Shown here: piece by piece, positions 22,425-32,264 of the stretch
Layout of the letters: every line of letters starts with the position of its first letter
Numbering within the stretch: the stretch's first letter is position 1
Assembly: GCA_963422465.1 (NCBI GenBank)
Contig: OY730175.1
Location: 1-64,000 of the forward strand
DNA length: 64,000 nt
Reading direction: 5' to 3'
Source of the DNA: Lichina pygmaea
Lineage: Eukaryota; Ascomycota; Lichinomycetes; Lichinales; Lichinaceae
The notes under the pieces: model-generated
Seen by the model: only the letters and a program-made list of their open reading frames with translations
Told to the model about the DNA's origin: nothing
The model's database searches: none
Program-made: the position numbers and the translations under genes

Positions 22425-23966
22425 ATGAGTACCTCAGGAGCAACCAACCCCAACTTCCCAGATAGAAAGATTAGCGTTGCCAAGCCAGACCTGTTCTACA
22501 GTGAAAGGAATAAGGTTGATGACTGGCTCATGCAACTCCAAGTCTACTTTCAATTCCAACCAGAGACAAAGCTGCCTAAGGAGAAGTGGCCCCTCTTCTC
22601 AACCACTTACATAAGAGGTAATACTTATTGATAGATCAAGCCCTACGTCAACAAACATCTCTCAGGAAACAGAGACCACAACAGCACAACAGAATGGATG
22701 ACAAAATGGACATGATTCAAGGACAAGATCAAAAGAATTCTTGGACTATCTAACAAAGACAAAGTGGCTATACAAATAATCCAGCACATCAAACAACAAC
22801 GCTCAGCCGCAGAGTACACCACGCAGTTCAAACAATACTCAGTACTGACTGACTAGGACAACAACACCCTGATGGTCATGTACTGACGTGGACTCAAGGA
22901 AAACATGAAGGATGAAATCACCTTTGACAGACAAGCAGTCGACACACTGGACAAACTCATCACACAAGCAATCAACATCAATGACAAGCTATTCAAGCGA
23001 GTGATGGAGAAACACCACGACAGAGGATACAGCCACCCCGCATAGCATGTGAGCAACCACTACAAGCTGCCTAACAAGGTACCACCACATAACCTATATG
23101 GCTATACACCCATGGAACTGGATGCAGTCCACCACAAGGGAAGGTTCATGAAAGGAAGGAACAACAAAAAGAGGAAAGCACTGAAGTGCTATGCCTGTGG
23201 CAAGCTAGACCACATGGCAAAAGACTGTTGTTCAAAGAACAAGGTGCACTGACAGCAACTTAATATGCTTGACAGAGACTGGAATGTCGTCAAGCCAGAG
23301 GACTCACCAGGAGAGGCTCAGCTATCCCTTGAACAATAGGACAACTACAATCAGACATTGGAAGCAGCCCACCAACTGGCAACATCAGAAGGCAAGGACC
23401 TACCAGAACAGACAGATCAGGACAAGAGACAGGAGCTCTTAACCACCTCTGATGGGGACTGAGACAAACCCGTGTCTATCAAAGAAGAAATACCACAAGG
23501 AAGCTATGCTTACAGCATGGACCCACGAAATCTACAGCATAGCGAACTACAGTGAAGGTTTTGCACAAAGCACTACTGCACCTACCACAAACAACTACAA
23601 AGGTACAGAGGATGTTCACCCTACCACGCCACCTGCCACAAATATTGGGTCAATTGCGAGAAGGATGTGTGTGAGATCCATCTTTGGGACAAACACCAAC
23701 ACACCGCATTCCCTGGGCACACACATGATTGGCACAAACACCTCATGTTCCTACAGCAAGACAACAACTACAACTGCTACATTGACAATTGGCAGTACTA
23801 CCTCAAGCCTGGATGTGACAAGCATCAGCAAGACAAATTCATGAACAGATTCCTTAGAACTGATGGGAATGGCTGGACCTATTGCCCAGTCAGTGGTAAG
23901 ACACTTTGATCAGGAAAAGACTGAACTCCCTTGTCAAGGGGTGACATTGGGAGCTCAACAACATGA
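22425..23966 (+). pseudogene. gag: Element 6 gag
   Basis: Exactly 514 codons to the TGA of the ATGA overlap, as in Element 3. The Gag core is followed by the knuckle CYACGKLDHMAKDC (H position kept) and the W-C-C-H repeats: the first Trp is TGA here, WVNCEKDVCEIH is intact, and WQYYLKPGCDKH has its first Cys changed to Tyr. Stops include TGA after WT, TGA before RGLKENMKDE, and TAG at 23337. An overlapping +1 frame (23452-23844) is also open, but the W-C-C-H repeats support the gag frame. Confidence 0.87.
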
Positions 23967-26900
23967 CCCCTAGCAACACAAAGCACCTGTGATTGCCTGT
24001 GTCACTACACGCCAACACGCCAGTACAGACATACGCACTTGTGGACTCTGGAGCCAGTGGAAACTACATCTCAAGACAACTTTATAATACTCTCAGCACT
24101 GGAAGAAGACGCAAGTAGCAGCCCTATCAGCTTGCGATGGCAAATGGACAGACAGAGCTAGTCTGCTATGAGACGCAGCCAATGGAAATAGTTACCAGAC
24201 ACTATGCTGAAAGGATCCACCTTAATATTGTCAAGTTGGCCACTCAGGATATCTATTTGGGGATGCCTTGGCTAAAGAAGCACAACCCAGTTGTTAACTG
24301 GAAGACAGGAGTACTCACATTTAGGAACTGCACTAACAACACAGCTCGGACCTGTTACCAGCCACAGAAGGTGTGGACAGATGAGGGAAGAAGTCCTCAG
24401 TGGAACCTCACTGACAGAAAGGATGACTCTCAAGAGAAGAGGTCTGCCTTGACAGGCACACCCCAGAACCAGGTGGCCAAACAGTCAGAGATGAAGAGAG
24501 AGGAAGTTGTTAACCCTCTGGAGATCCCTGAAGAGTACTGACCTGGGTATGATAACCTCTTTCAGGAAGAGACAACAACAGCAGTGTTGCCTAAGCACCA
24601 ACCTTGGGATCATGAGATCAAGTTGCAACCAGGGACAGAGCCAGGATTTGGACTAATTTACCAGTTATCAGAGAAAGAGCTCCAAGTACTTCGCGAGTAC
24701 CTGGAGGAAAACCTGAAAAAGGGTTTCATTCAAGAATCTCAATCACCAGCAGGATACCCAATACTATTTGCACCAAAGAAAGACAGAAGTTTTTGACTTT
24801 GTGTGGATTACAGGAAACTCAACAACATTACCATCAAGAACTGATATCTGTTGCCAAATGCGAACAAATTGCAAGACAGGATCAGCCAAGCTACAATCTT
24901 TACCAAGCTGGACTTGAAAGGAGCATACAACCTGATACGCATGAAAGAAGGAGAAGAATGGAAGACAGCCTTCAGAACCCGATACAGACACTACAAGTAT
25001 CTGGTTATGCTATTTGGACTCACGAACACACTAGCAACATGTCAAGCATTGATCAACAACATTATCAGAGCACACCTGGACCAAACAGCTATCACCTACC
25101 TGGACAACATTCTTGTCTACTCGAACACGTAACAGGAACATACCAAACATGTGAAGGATGTTCTACAATACCTACAACAGGCAGGGCTTAAGCTCAACCC
25201 AAAGAAATTTGAGTTCAACAAACCAGAAGTTGAATTCCTTGGATATGTCATAGAGATTAAAGGGATCAAGATTGACCCTGAGAAAATCAAAGTGATTCAG
25301 CAATAGCCAACACTGATGTCAGTTAAGGAAGTACAAGCCTTCCTAGGATTTGCCAACTTCAACCAACAGTTTATTAAGAACTACTCACAGATGGCAACAC
25401 CACTAACAGAACTCACAAAGAAGGACATGGAGTACTGGTGGACAGAGAGACAACAAAAAGCATTCCAACAGCTCAAGGACACTTGCACCAAGGAACCAGT
25501 TCTCCTCAACTTCAAGATAGGCCAACCAACACAAATCAAGACAGACACTTCAGATCAGGCAGTAGGAGCATGTCTATGCCAACAGGCAGACAGCAAGTGG
25601 CACCCAGTTGCCTACTACTCACGAAAAATGACACAAGTGGAACAAAACTATGATATCCATGACAAAGAGCTATTGGCAGTTGTCAATGCACTCAAACACT
25701 GGAGAGTGTACGTGGAAAGCAGTTCTGAACTCACTGTTCTCACAGACCACAAGAATCTGACAATGTTCACAACAACCAAGAAGCTGAACAGACAGCAAGT
25801 CAGATGGGCTGAACTCCTAGGGCAACACAAGTTCAAGATCTTGTACACCCCTGGACAAGACAACAGGAGAGTAGACACACTAAGCTGATGAAAAGACCAC
25901 ATGGAAGATGATGAACACCAAGGAATGATCTTACAGCAGGACCAGCAAGGAAACCTGGTGCCTCAGCCACAGATCAACAAGCTCACGGCAGAAGACACTG
26001 AAGAACTAATAAGGAACTACCACAACAATCCAGCACATAGTCACCCAGGAATCTCCAAGACCACAGACCTTATCTAACAGGCAGGGAACAATGTCATTAA
26101 CCTCTGACAACATGTTACAAACTACATCAGCAAGTGTCTACTATACCAGAAAAACAAACATGGAAGACACAAGCTATACGGAGAAGGACATCCAAACACA
26201 ATACTGAGAGGCCTGTGGGAAGATGTGTCAATAGACTTCATCACAAAGCTACCCAAGTCCAAAGACCCAGTCACAGGAATCACCTACAACTTGATTATGG
26301 TGATAGTGGACAGATTCACAAAATATCTAATAGTGGTACTATTCAAGGAGACCCACACAGCAGAACAGTTGGGACACCTTTTACTAGACAGATTGGTTAG
26401 AGACCACGGAGTTCTGATCATGATCATTACAGACAGAGATAAACTCTTCACATCCAACTACTGGAAGACAATCAGTGCAGCCATGGGAACAAAACCCAAA
26501 ATGTCTACAGCCTATCACCTACAAACTGATGGCTAGACAGAGCAAGCAAACCAAGTCCTGGAGACTTACTTACGGCATTACATCAACCAGACCCACAGCA
26601 ATTGGGTACAGTTATTACTGGTGGCACAGCTGGCAATCAACCAGTACAGATCAGACTCAACAAAGGAATTGCTATTTTTTGCCAATTTTGGACAACATGC
26701 AAACATCGGGATGCCAAGCAGAGCTTCACCAAACATGGAGAAAGTACTCCAACATGACAAACTCCTACGACAAACGCACACAATGATGAGGCACTACCTT
26801 CAAGAGATCTCAGAAAGAATGCAACACCAAATAGACAAGACATCGAAAATGGCACCTCAGCTAAAGAAGGGGGATAAAGTCTACCTCCTCACAAGAAATT

Positions 26901-27262
26901 GGAAAACAAAGAAACCAAAGACAAAGAAACTTGACTATGTCAAGGTCAGACTATTTTCAGTCAAAGAAAAAACTGGACCAGTCAACATCAGACTGCGACT
27001 ACCGAGAGACACTCAGGTACACCCAAACTTTCACATCTCAATGATCAAATTAGCTGACCAGAGCACACCCTTGCAGGAAACATTTCATTACCAACCAGAG
27101 GAAGAACAGGAATTCAAGGCTGAACAGATCCTGAAGAGAAAAGGTCAGTGATACCTTGTCAAGTGGAAAAACTACCCAGACTCAGAAAATACCTGGGAAC
27201 CACTCAGGAACCTTGCGAACTGCCAGCTCCTCCTGCAGCAGTTCTGGCAGAGGCAGAACTGA
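23963..27262 (+). pseudogene. pol: Element 6 pol
   Basis: Frame -1 to gag from ATG 23963. Protease (active site [13 protein letters not shown] at about residues 22-35), RT ([23 protein letters not shown] is legible; catalytic YLDN at 25097-25108), RNase H (TDTSDQAVGACLCQQ; DIHDKELLAVVNALKHW), integrase DDE core (DFITKL; ITDRDKLFTSNYW; the Glu region QTEQANQVLE), and a C-terminal chromodomain ([32 protein letters not shown]). Stops are few: after IKN, at CAATAG, and around the HHCC region. It would produce and integrate the cDNA if undamaged; the Asp-to-Asn change alone should abolish RT. Confidence 0.9.
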
Positions 27263-27704
27263 ACAGCTTGGCCTACAGCGCAGACATGTCAATGACTGTC
27301 ACTGACAAGTCTTTACCATCCACCTCCATTTTGGCAACAAGGCACTGGAGCTTCTTCTTTGCTCAGCCTTCAGCACTTTCAAGAACCTTTCACTTTCAGG
27401 ACACACAAGCCTGCAGCTCAGCAAGCTGCTCAACAAGAGTATCCCACTTGGCCTCATCAACAGCCAAATCCTCACAAAGGTTATCCTGAGTCATGTTCAG
27501 CAACTCCCAAGAAAGTGACACACAGGACTTCCCACAACAAGTGCATTCAGCACACTTCAATTTATTGTTGTTGTCAGACATTCGGAAGCAGGGCTTGTGG
27601 TTCAAAACACAGAAGTCACACAGAGCAAGTGACACAAAGTTATGATCACAGATCTGGGCTGCCAGTTGGTTTCAGTAAGCAGAGGCACGTGATTTTGCAG
27701 ACAT
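27204..27704 (-). pseudogene. Antisense ORF, B version with all six cysteines, in Element 6
   Basis: Minus strand, 501 bp, ATG at 27704, 45 bp from the 3' LTR. Residues 29-61 carry all six Cys in C-x2-C-x6-C-x11-C-x2-C-x6-C order (CDFCVLNHKPC, then CAECTCCGKSC). The second half has the Gly of the common CxxCxxxGxxC form. The longest open stretch is residues 24-102; TGAs occur at codons 11, 103 and 105. Its last 20 codons overlap the 3' end of pol tail to tail. This is the best copy for modelling the protein, which I do not recognise. Confidence 0.78.
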
Positions 27705-27748
27705 ACTCAAGAATTCATCAGGACAATGAATGAAGGAGAGGAGGGTAG

Positions 27749-28452
27749 TGTTACGACCCAGAGGATGGGAGCCACTCATTTATAGGCAATCAGGCCACGG
27801 GCCAGGCAAGAGGACACCATGGAAGTCAAGTGACCAACCAACAAGGGGTCACGTGACTGTCGAGACACACACAGGAGTCTTGACGCAGGATGCATGAAGC
27901 ATCAAGACAATCTCACCAGTCTTGACGCAGGATGCATGAAGCATCAAGACAATCTCACCAGTCTTGACACAGGATGCATGAAGTATCAAGACAATCTCAC
28001 CAGTCTTGACACAGGGTGCATAACATGGTGGGACTGTCAAGACAATCTCACCTGTCTTGACGCAGGGTGCATAACATGGTGAGACTGTCAAGACAATCTC
28101 ACCTGTCTTGATGTCGAGACTGTCAAGACAATCTTGATGTTGAGACTGTCAAGACAATCTTGATGTCGAGACTGTCAAGACAATCTTGATTGTCTTGACA
28201 GGCCAGCACTATATAGTCTGGTGATAGTTCCCTTATGGAACAATCGTCTTCAACTCATGTTGTGATCCAGACAACTAGATCTACTTCAATACAATCCTTT
28301 TGTACGAAGCCGTTGATCAGGTGTCACCACCACCACGTTCCACCAAACCCCTTCGCACTTCTTGACACTCCTCTCCTGCGAGAACCAACCCACCTTCCAC
28401 CTCTCACTCTAATCCTATACTCGGATAGGACAGTACAGTACAGACCGCAACA
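27749..28452 (+). repeat. 3' LTR of Element 6 (type B, expanded)
   Basis: 704 bp, 78 bp longer than the 5' LTR. The extra length corresponds to added 26-bp units of GAGACTGTCAAGACAATCTT visible at 28105-28195. GTCTTCAA at 28246-28253 matches the complement of the site just inside the 5' LTR. Confidence 0.94.
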
Positions 28453-28834
28453 CTGTGTTGTTAGTGCAGTTCCTAAACATGAGTACTCCTGTCCTCCAGT
28501 TAACAACTGGGTTGTGCTTCTTTAGCCAAGGCATCCCCAAATAGATATTCTGAGTGGCTAACTCAACAATATCAAGGTGGATCCTTTCAGCATGGTGTCC
28601 GGTAACTATTTCCATTGGCTGTGTCTTATGGCAGACTAGCTCTGTCTGTCTATTTGCCATCGTGAGCTGATAGGGCTGCTGCTTGCGTCTTCTTCCAGTG
28701 CTGAGGGTGTCATAAAGTTGTCTTGAAATGTAGTTCCCACTGGCTCCAGAGTCAACAAGTGTGTATGTCTGTACTGGTGTGTTGGCATGTAGTGACACAG
28801 GTAATCACAGGTGCTTTGCATTGCTAGGGGTCAT
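28453..28834 (-). pseudogene. pol: Element 4 pol, protease part
   Basis: Minus strand from ATG 28834: [20 protein letters not shown], the retropepsin site, then [19 protein letters not shown]. It reaches the Element 6 insertion at 28452/28453, where the sequence continues at 21780 after removal of one TSD copy. Confidence 0.88.
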
Positions 28835-30292
28835 GTTGTTGAGCTCCTGATATCACCCCTTGACAAGGGAGTTCAATCTTTTCCTGATTGAAGTGTTTTT
28901 CCACTGACTGGGTAATGGGTCTAGCCATTCCCATCAGTTCTGAGGAATCTGTTCATAAATTTGTCTTGCTGATGCTTGTCACATCCGGGTTTGAGGCAGT
29001 ACTGCCAATTGTTGATGTAGCAGTCGTGGTTGTTGCCTTGCTGTAGAAACATGAGGTGTTTGTATTAATCATGTGTGTGACCAGGGAATGTGGTGTGTTG
29101 GCGTTTGTCTCAAAGGTGGATCTCACACACATCCTTCTCGCAATTGACCTAATGTTCATGGCAGGTGGCGCGGTAGGGTGAATGTCCTCTGTACTTTTGT
29201 AGTTGTTCGTGGTAGGTGCAGTAGTACTTTGTGCAAAACCTTCACTGTAGTTCGCTGTGCCGTAGATTTCATGGGTCCATGCTGTAAGCATAGCTTCCTT
29301 GTGGTATTTCTTCTTTGATAGACGTGGGTTCATCTTGGTCCCCATCAGAGGTGGTTAAGGGCTCCTGTCCCTTGTCCTGACCTGTCTGTTCTGGTAGGTC
29401 CTTGCCTCCTGATGTTGCCAGTTAGTGGGCTGCTTCCAATATCTGATCGTAGTTATCCTATTGTTTAAGAGATAGCTGAGTCTCTCCTGGTGGGTCCTCT
29501 AGCTTGATGATATTCCAGTCTCTGTCAAGTGTATTAAGTTGCTGTCAGTGCATCTTGTTCTTTGAATGACAGTCTTTCACTATGTAGCCTAGCTTGCCAC
29601 AGGTATAGCACTTCAGTGCTTTCCTTTTTTTGTTGTTCCTTCCCTTTGTGAATCTTCCCTTGTGGTGGACTGCATCCAGTTCCATAGGTGCATAGCCATA
29701 TGGGTCATGTGGTGGTGCCTTGTTAGGCAGCTTGTAGTGGTTGCTCACATGCCATGCGGGGTGGCTGTATCCTCTGTCGTGGCACTTCTCCATCACTTGC
29801 TTGAATAGCTTGTCATCGATGTTGATTGCTTGTGCGATGAGCTTGTCCAGTGTGTTGACCGCTCATCTGTCGAAGGTGATTTCGTCCTTCATGTTTTCTG
29901 TACTCTGCGGCTGAGTGTTGTTGTTTGATGTGCTGGATCATTCGTATAGCCACTTTGTCTTTGTTAGATAGTCTAAGGATCCTTTTGATCTTGTCTTTGA
30001 ATTGTGTCTATTTTGTCATCCATTCTGTCATGCTGTCATAGTCTCTGTTTCCTGAGAGATGTTTGTTGACGTAGGGCTTGATCCATCAATAAGCATTACC
30101 TCTCATGTAAGTGGTTGCAAAGAGGGGCCACTTTTCCTTAGGCAGCTTTGTCTCTGGTTAGAATTGAAAGTAGACTTGGAGTTGCATAAGCCAGTCATCA
30201 ACCTTGTTTCTTTCACCGTAGAACAGGTCTGGCTTGGCGACACTAATCTTTCCATCTGGGAAGTTGGGGTTGGTTGCTTCTGAGGTACTCAT
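28831..30292 (-). pseudogene. gag: Element 4 gag with internal deletion
   Basis: Minus strand from ATG 30292. A deletion of about 80 bp near 29900 joins GTTTTC to TGTACTCTGC inside the Gag core. The codon that is TGA in most copies after TEWMTKWT reads CAA here (about 30013), as expected if the ancestor was CGA and this copy was hit on the other strand. The knuckle reads CYTCGKLGYIVKDC, losing the metal-binding His. The Thr-rich overlapping frame 28953-29345 is also open. Confidence 0.86.
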
Positions 30293-30310
30293 CCTTGAGG
30301 GTCTTCAAAG

Positions 30311-30910
30311 TGTTGCGGTCTGTACCGTGCTGTCCTAACCAAGTATAGGATTAAGAGTGAGATGTGGAAGGTGGGTTGGTTCTTGCAGGAGAGGAGTGTC
30401 AAGGAGTGTGAAGGGGTTTGGTGGAACATGGTGGTGGTGACACCTGATCAATAGTTTCGTACAAAAGGATTGTATTAAAGTAGATCTAGTTGTCTGGATC
30501 ACAACATGAGTTGAAGACGATTATTCCATAGGGGAACTATCATCAGACTATATAGTGCTGGCCTGTCAAGACAATCAAGATTGTCTTGACAGTCTTGACG
30601 TCAAGACAGGTGAGATTGTCTTGACAGTCCCACCATGTTATGCACCCTGCGTCAAGACTGGTGAGATTGTCTCAATACTTCATGCATCCTGCGTCGAGAC
30701 TGGTGAGATTGTCTTGATGCTTCATGCATCCTGTGTCGAGACTGGTGAGATTGTCTTGATGCTTCATGTATCCTGCGTCAAGACTCCTGTGTGTCTCAAC
30801 AGTCACGTGACCCCTTGTTGGTTGGTCACTTGACTTCCATGGTGTCCTCTTGCCTGGCCTGTGGCCTGATTGCCCATAAATGAGTGGCTCCCATCCCATG
30901 GGTCGTAACA
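30311..30910 (-). repeat. 5' LTR of Element 4 (type B)
   Basis: 600 bp, TGTTGCGG...CGTAACA, followed by the TSD TAAAG and Element 3 pol. The outward TATA box has decayed to CATAAAT, the only Chromo-1 LTR here without TATAAA or TATATAAA at this position. Confidence 0.93.
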
Positions 30911-31298
30911 TAAAGTCTACCTTCTCACAAAAAATTGGAAAACAAAAAAGCCAAAGACGAAGAAACTTGACAATATCAAGGTCAGACTATTTTCAGTCGA
31001 AGAGAAAACAGAACCAGTCAACGTCAAGATACGACTACCAAGGGATGCCAGAGTCCATCCAAACTTTCATATATCAATAATTAAACCAGCCGACCAGAGT
31101 ACACCCTTGCAGGAGACATTTTATTACCAACCTGAAGAAGAACAAGAGTTTGAAGTCAAACAGATCCTGGCTAGGAAAGGTCAGCAATACCTTGTCAAGT
31201 GGAAAGGATACCCAGACTCGGAGAATACCTGGGAACTACTCAATAACCTTGCGAACTGCCAGCTTCTTCTGCGACAGTTTCGGCAGGAGCAGGACTGA
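30911..31298 (+). pseudogene. pol: Element 3 pol, C-terminal part with chromodomain
   Basis: Continues from 8989. The integrase C-terminal region (AAAGTCTACC = KVYL) is followed by VHPNFHISI and the chromodomain [36 protein letters not shown], then [17 protein letters not shown] and a TGA. The pattern of aromatic and acidic residues (Y, W, W in YLVKWKGYP...TWE) is that of chromoviral chromodomains that bind methylated histone H3 tails and guide integration. Confidence 0.9.
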
Positions 31299-31740
31299 AC
31301 AGCTCGGCCTGCAGGAGGGATGTGTTAATGACTGATCAAGTCAAATCCTTGCCATCTGACTCTATCTCTTTCACCAGACACTGAAGCTTCTGCCTCACAC
31401 AGACCTTGGCGTCTTCCAACACCTTTCACTTCCAAGACAGACAAACTTGCACCGCGGCAAGTTGTTCAAAGAGTGCGTCGTGTATTGCCTCTTCAGCGGC
31501 CACATCCTCACGAAGGTTGTCCCAGGATATGTTCAGAGATTCCCAGGACACAGAGACACAAGATCTCCCATGCTGAGTGTACGTAGCACATTTCAACTTA
31601 TCATCTTCTCCTGGCATCTGGAAGCACGGACAACCACAGAAAACACAAAAATCGCAGGGTGTACGTGAAACAAAATCCTGGTCGTGGATTTGAGCAGTAA
31701 GCTGAGTTCAGCTAACAGTCGCACGTGACTTTGGAGACAT
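31240..31740 (-). pseudogene. Antisense ORF, A version, in Element 3
   Basis: 501 bp on the minus strand. Cys columns 29, 32, 39, 51 and 61 are present and column 54 is Tyr; with the Element 5 copy, all six columns are represented in the A subfamily. TGA at codons 11 and 105. The C-terminal part overlaps the chromodomain coding end by about 20 codons on the opposite strand. The ATG is about 45 bp from the 3' LTR and its TATAAAG. Confidence 0.74.
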
Positions 31741-31783
31741 GACCAAGTTTCATCAAGATGATGAAAGATGGAGAGGAGGATAG

Positions 31784-32264
31784 TGTTACAACCCAGGAGG
31801 AACATAGTCTTTATACTCACAGAAAGCAGCAGACAGAATACTGGACGGAAGTACCAGGCAGTATAACATGGGAAGCAGTCACGTGACCGGCGAGACTGAC
31901 CAGGGGTTGCTCGCCGCAGCACACATATGCGTGAGCAGAGTGAGTAAAGCTCACCCAGCTTGCTGCAGCATGCATAAGCAGTGAGCAAAGTGAGCAGAGC
32001 TCACCGAGCTCACGGACTGAGCACTATATAGTCTGGTGATAGTTCCCTTATGGAACGATTGTCTTCAACTCATGTTGTGATCCAGACAACTAGATCTACT
32101 TCAATACAATCTTGTACGAAGCCACTGATCAGGTGTCATCACCACCACGTTCCACCAAACCCCTTCACGCTCCTTGACACTCCTCTCCTGCGAGAACCAA
32201 CCCGCCTTCCACATCTCGCCCTCATCCTATACTCGGATAGGACGGTACGGTACAGACCGCAACA
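31784..32264 (+). repeat. 3' LTR of Element 3 (U3 subtype A2)
   Basis: 481 bp, TGTTACAACCC...GCAACA, preceded by PPT GATGGAGAGGAGGATAG. U3 details (AAGCAGTCACGTGACC, GACTGAGCACTATATAG) match the LTR at 3287-3717 rather than Element 3's own 5' LTR. Confidence 0.92.

Larger units (their letters stand above)
21781..28452 (+). mobile_element. Element 6, Chromo-1 type B, complete with TSD, inserted in Element 4
   Basis: Perfect 5-bp TSD CTGTG (21776-21780, 28453-28457). LTRs 21781-22406 and 27749-28452. PPT GAAGGAGAGGAGGGTAG runs up to the 3' LTR at 27749. 6672 bp, the longest complete copy, and the best template for describing the family: gag, ATGA, pol with chromodomain, antisense ORF, 3' LTR. 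Confidence 0.96.
8990..30910 (-). mobile_element. Element 4, Chromo-1 type B, nested in Element 3 and itself interrupted twice
   Basis: Minus-strand element inserted into Element 3 pol with TSD TAAAG. Its own sequence is 8990-9208 + 17963-21780 + 28458-30910, about 6.5 kb. The 3' LTR is split by LINE A (9209-17950, which carries Element 5). Its pol is split by Element 6 (21781-28452, TSD CTGTG). The 5' LTR is 30311-30910. gag has an extra deletion of about 80 bp near 29900. Confidence 0.92.
3973..32264 (+). mobile_element. Element 3, Chromo-1 chromovirus, interrupted at 8990-30910
   Basis: Plus-strand Ty3/Gypsy element in two pieces: LTR, gag and most of pol at 3973-8989; end of pol, antisense ORF region and 3' LTR at 30911-32264. 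The break carries a perfect 5-bp TSD TAAAG (8985-8989 and 30911-30915), and pol sequence continues across it in register. Joined length is about 6.4 kb. Oddities: the outer flanks do not match (CTGCT before 3973, CACAG after 32264), and the two LTRs belong to different U3 subtypes (A1 left, A2 right), suggesting a recombinant. Confidence 0.88.

Noticed and set aside
23452-23844. Thr/Ser-rich 130-codon frame between gag core and pol, also open at 28953-29345.
   Set aside because: It overlaps the gag frame, which carries the three W-C-C-H motifs and reaches the conserved ATGA at the same codon number in Elements 3 and 6. The overlapping frame is best explained by composition.
27359-27733. Sense-strand 124-codon frame downstream of pol as an extra Pol domain.
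   Set aside because: A and B versions match poorly in this frame, whereas the antisense frame matches well and keeps its cysteines.
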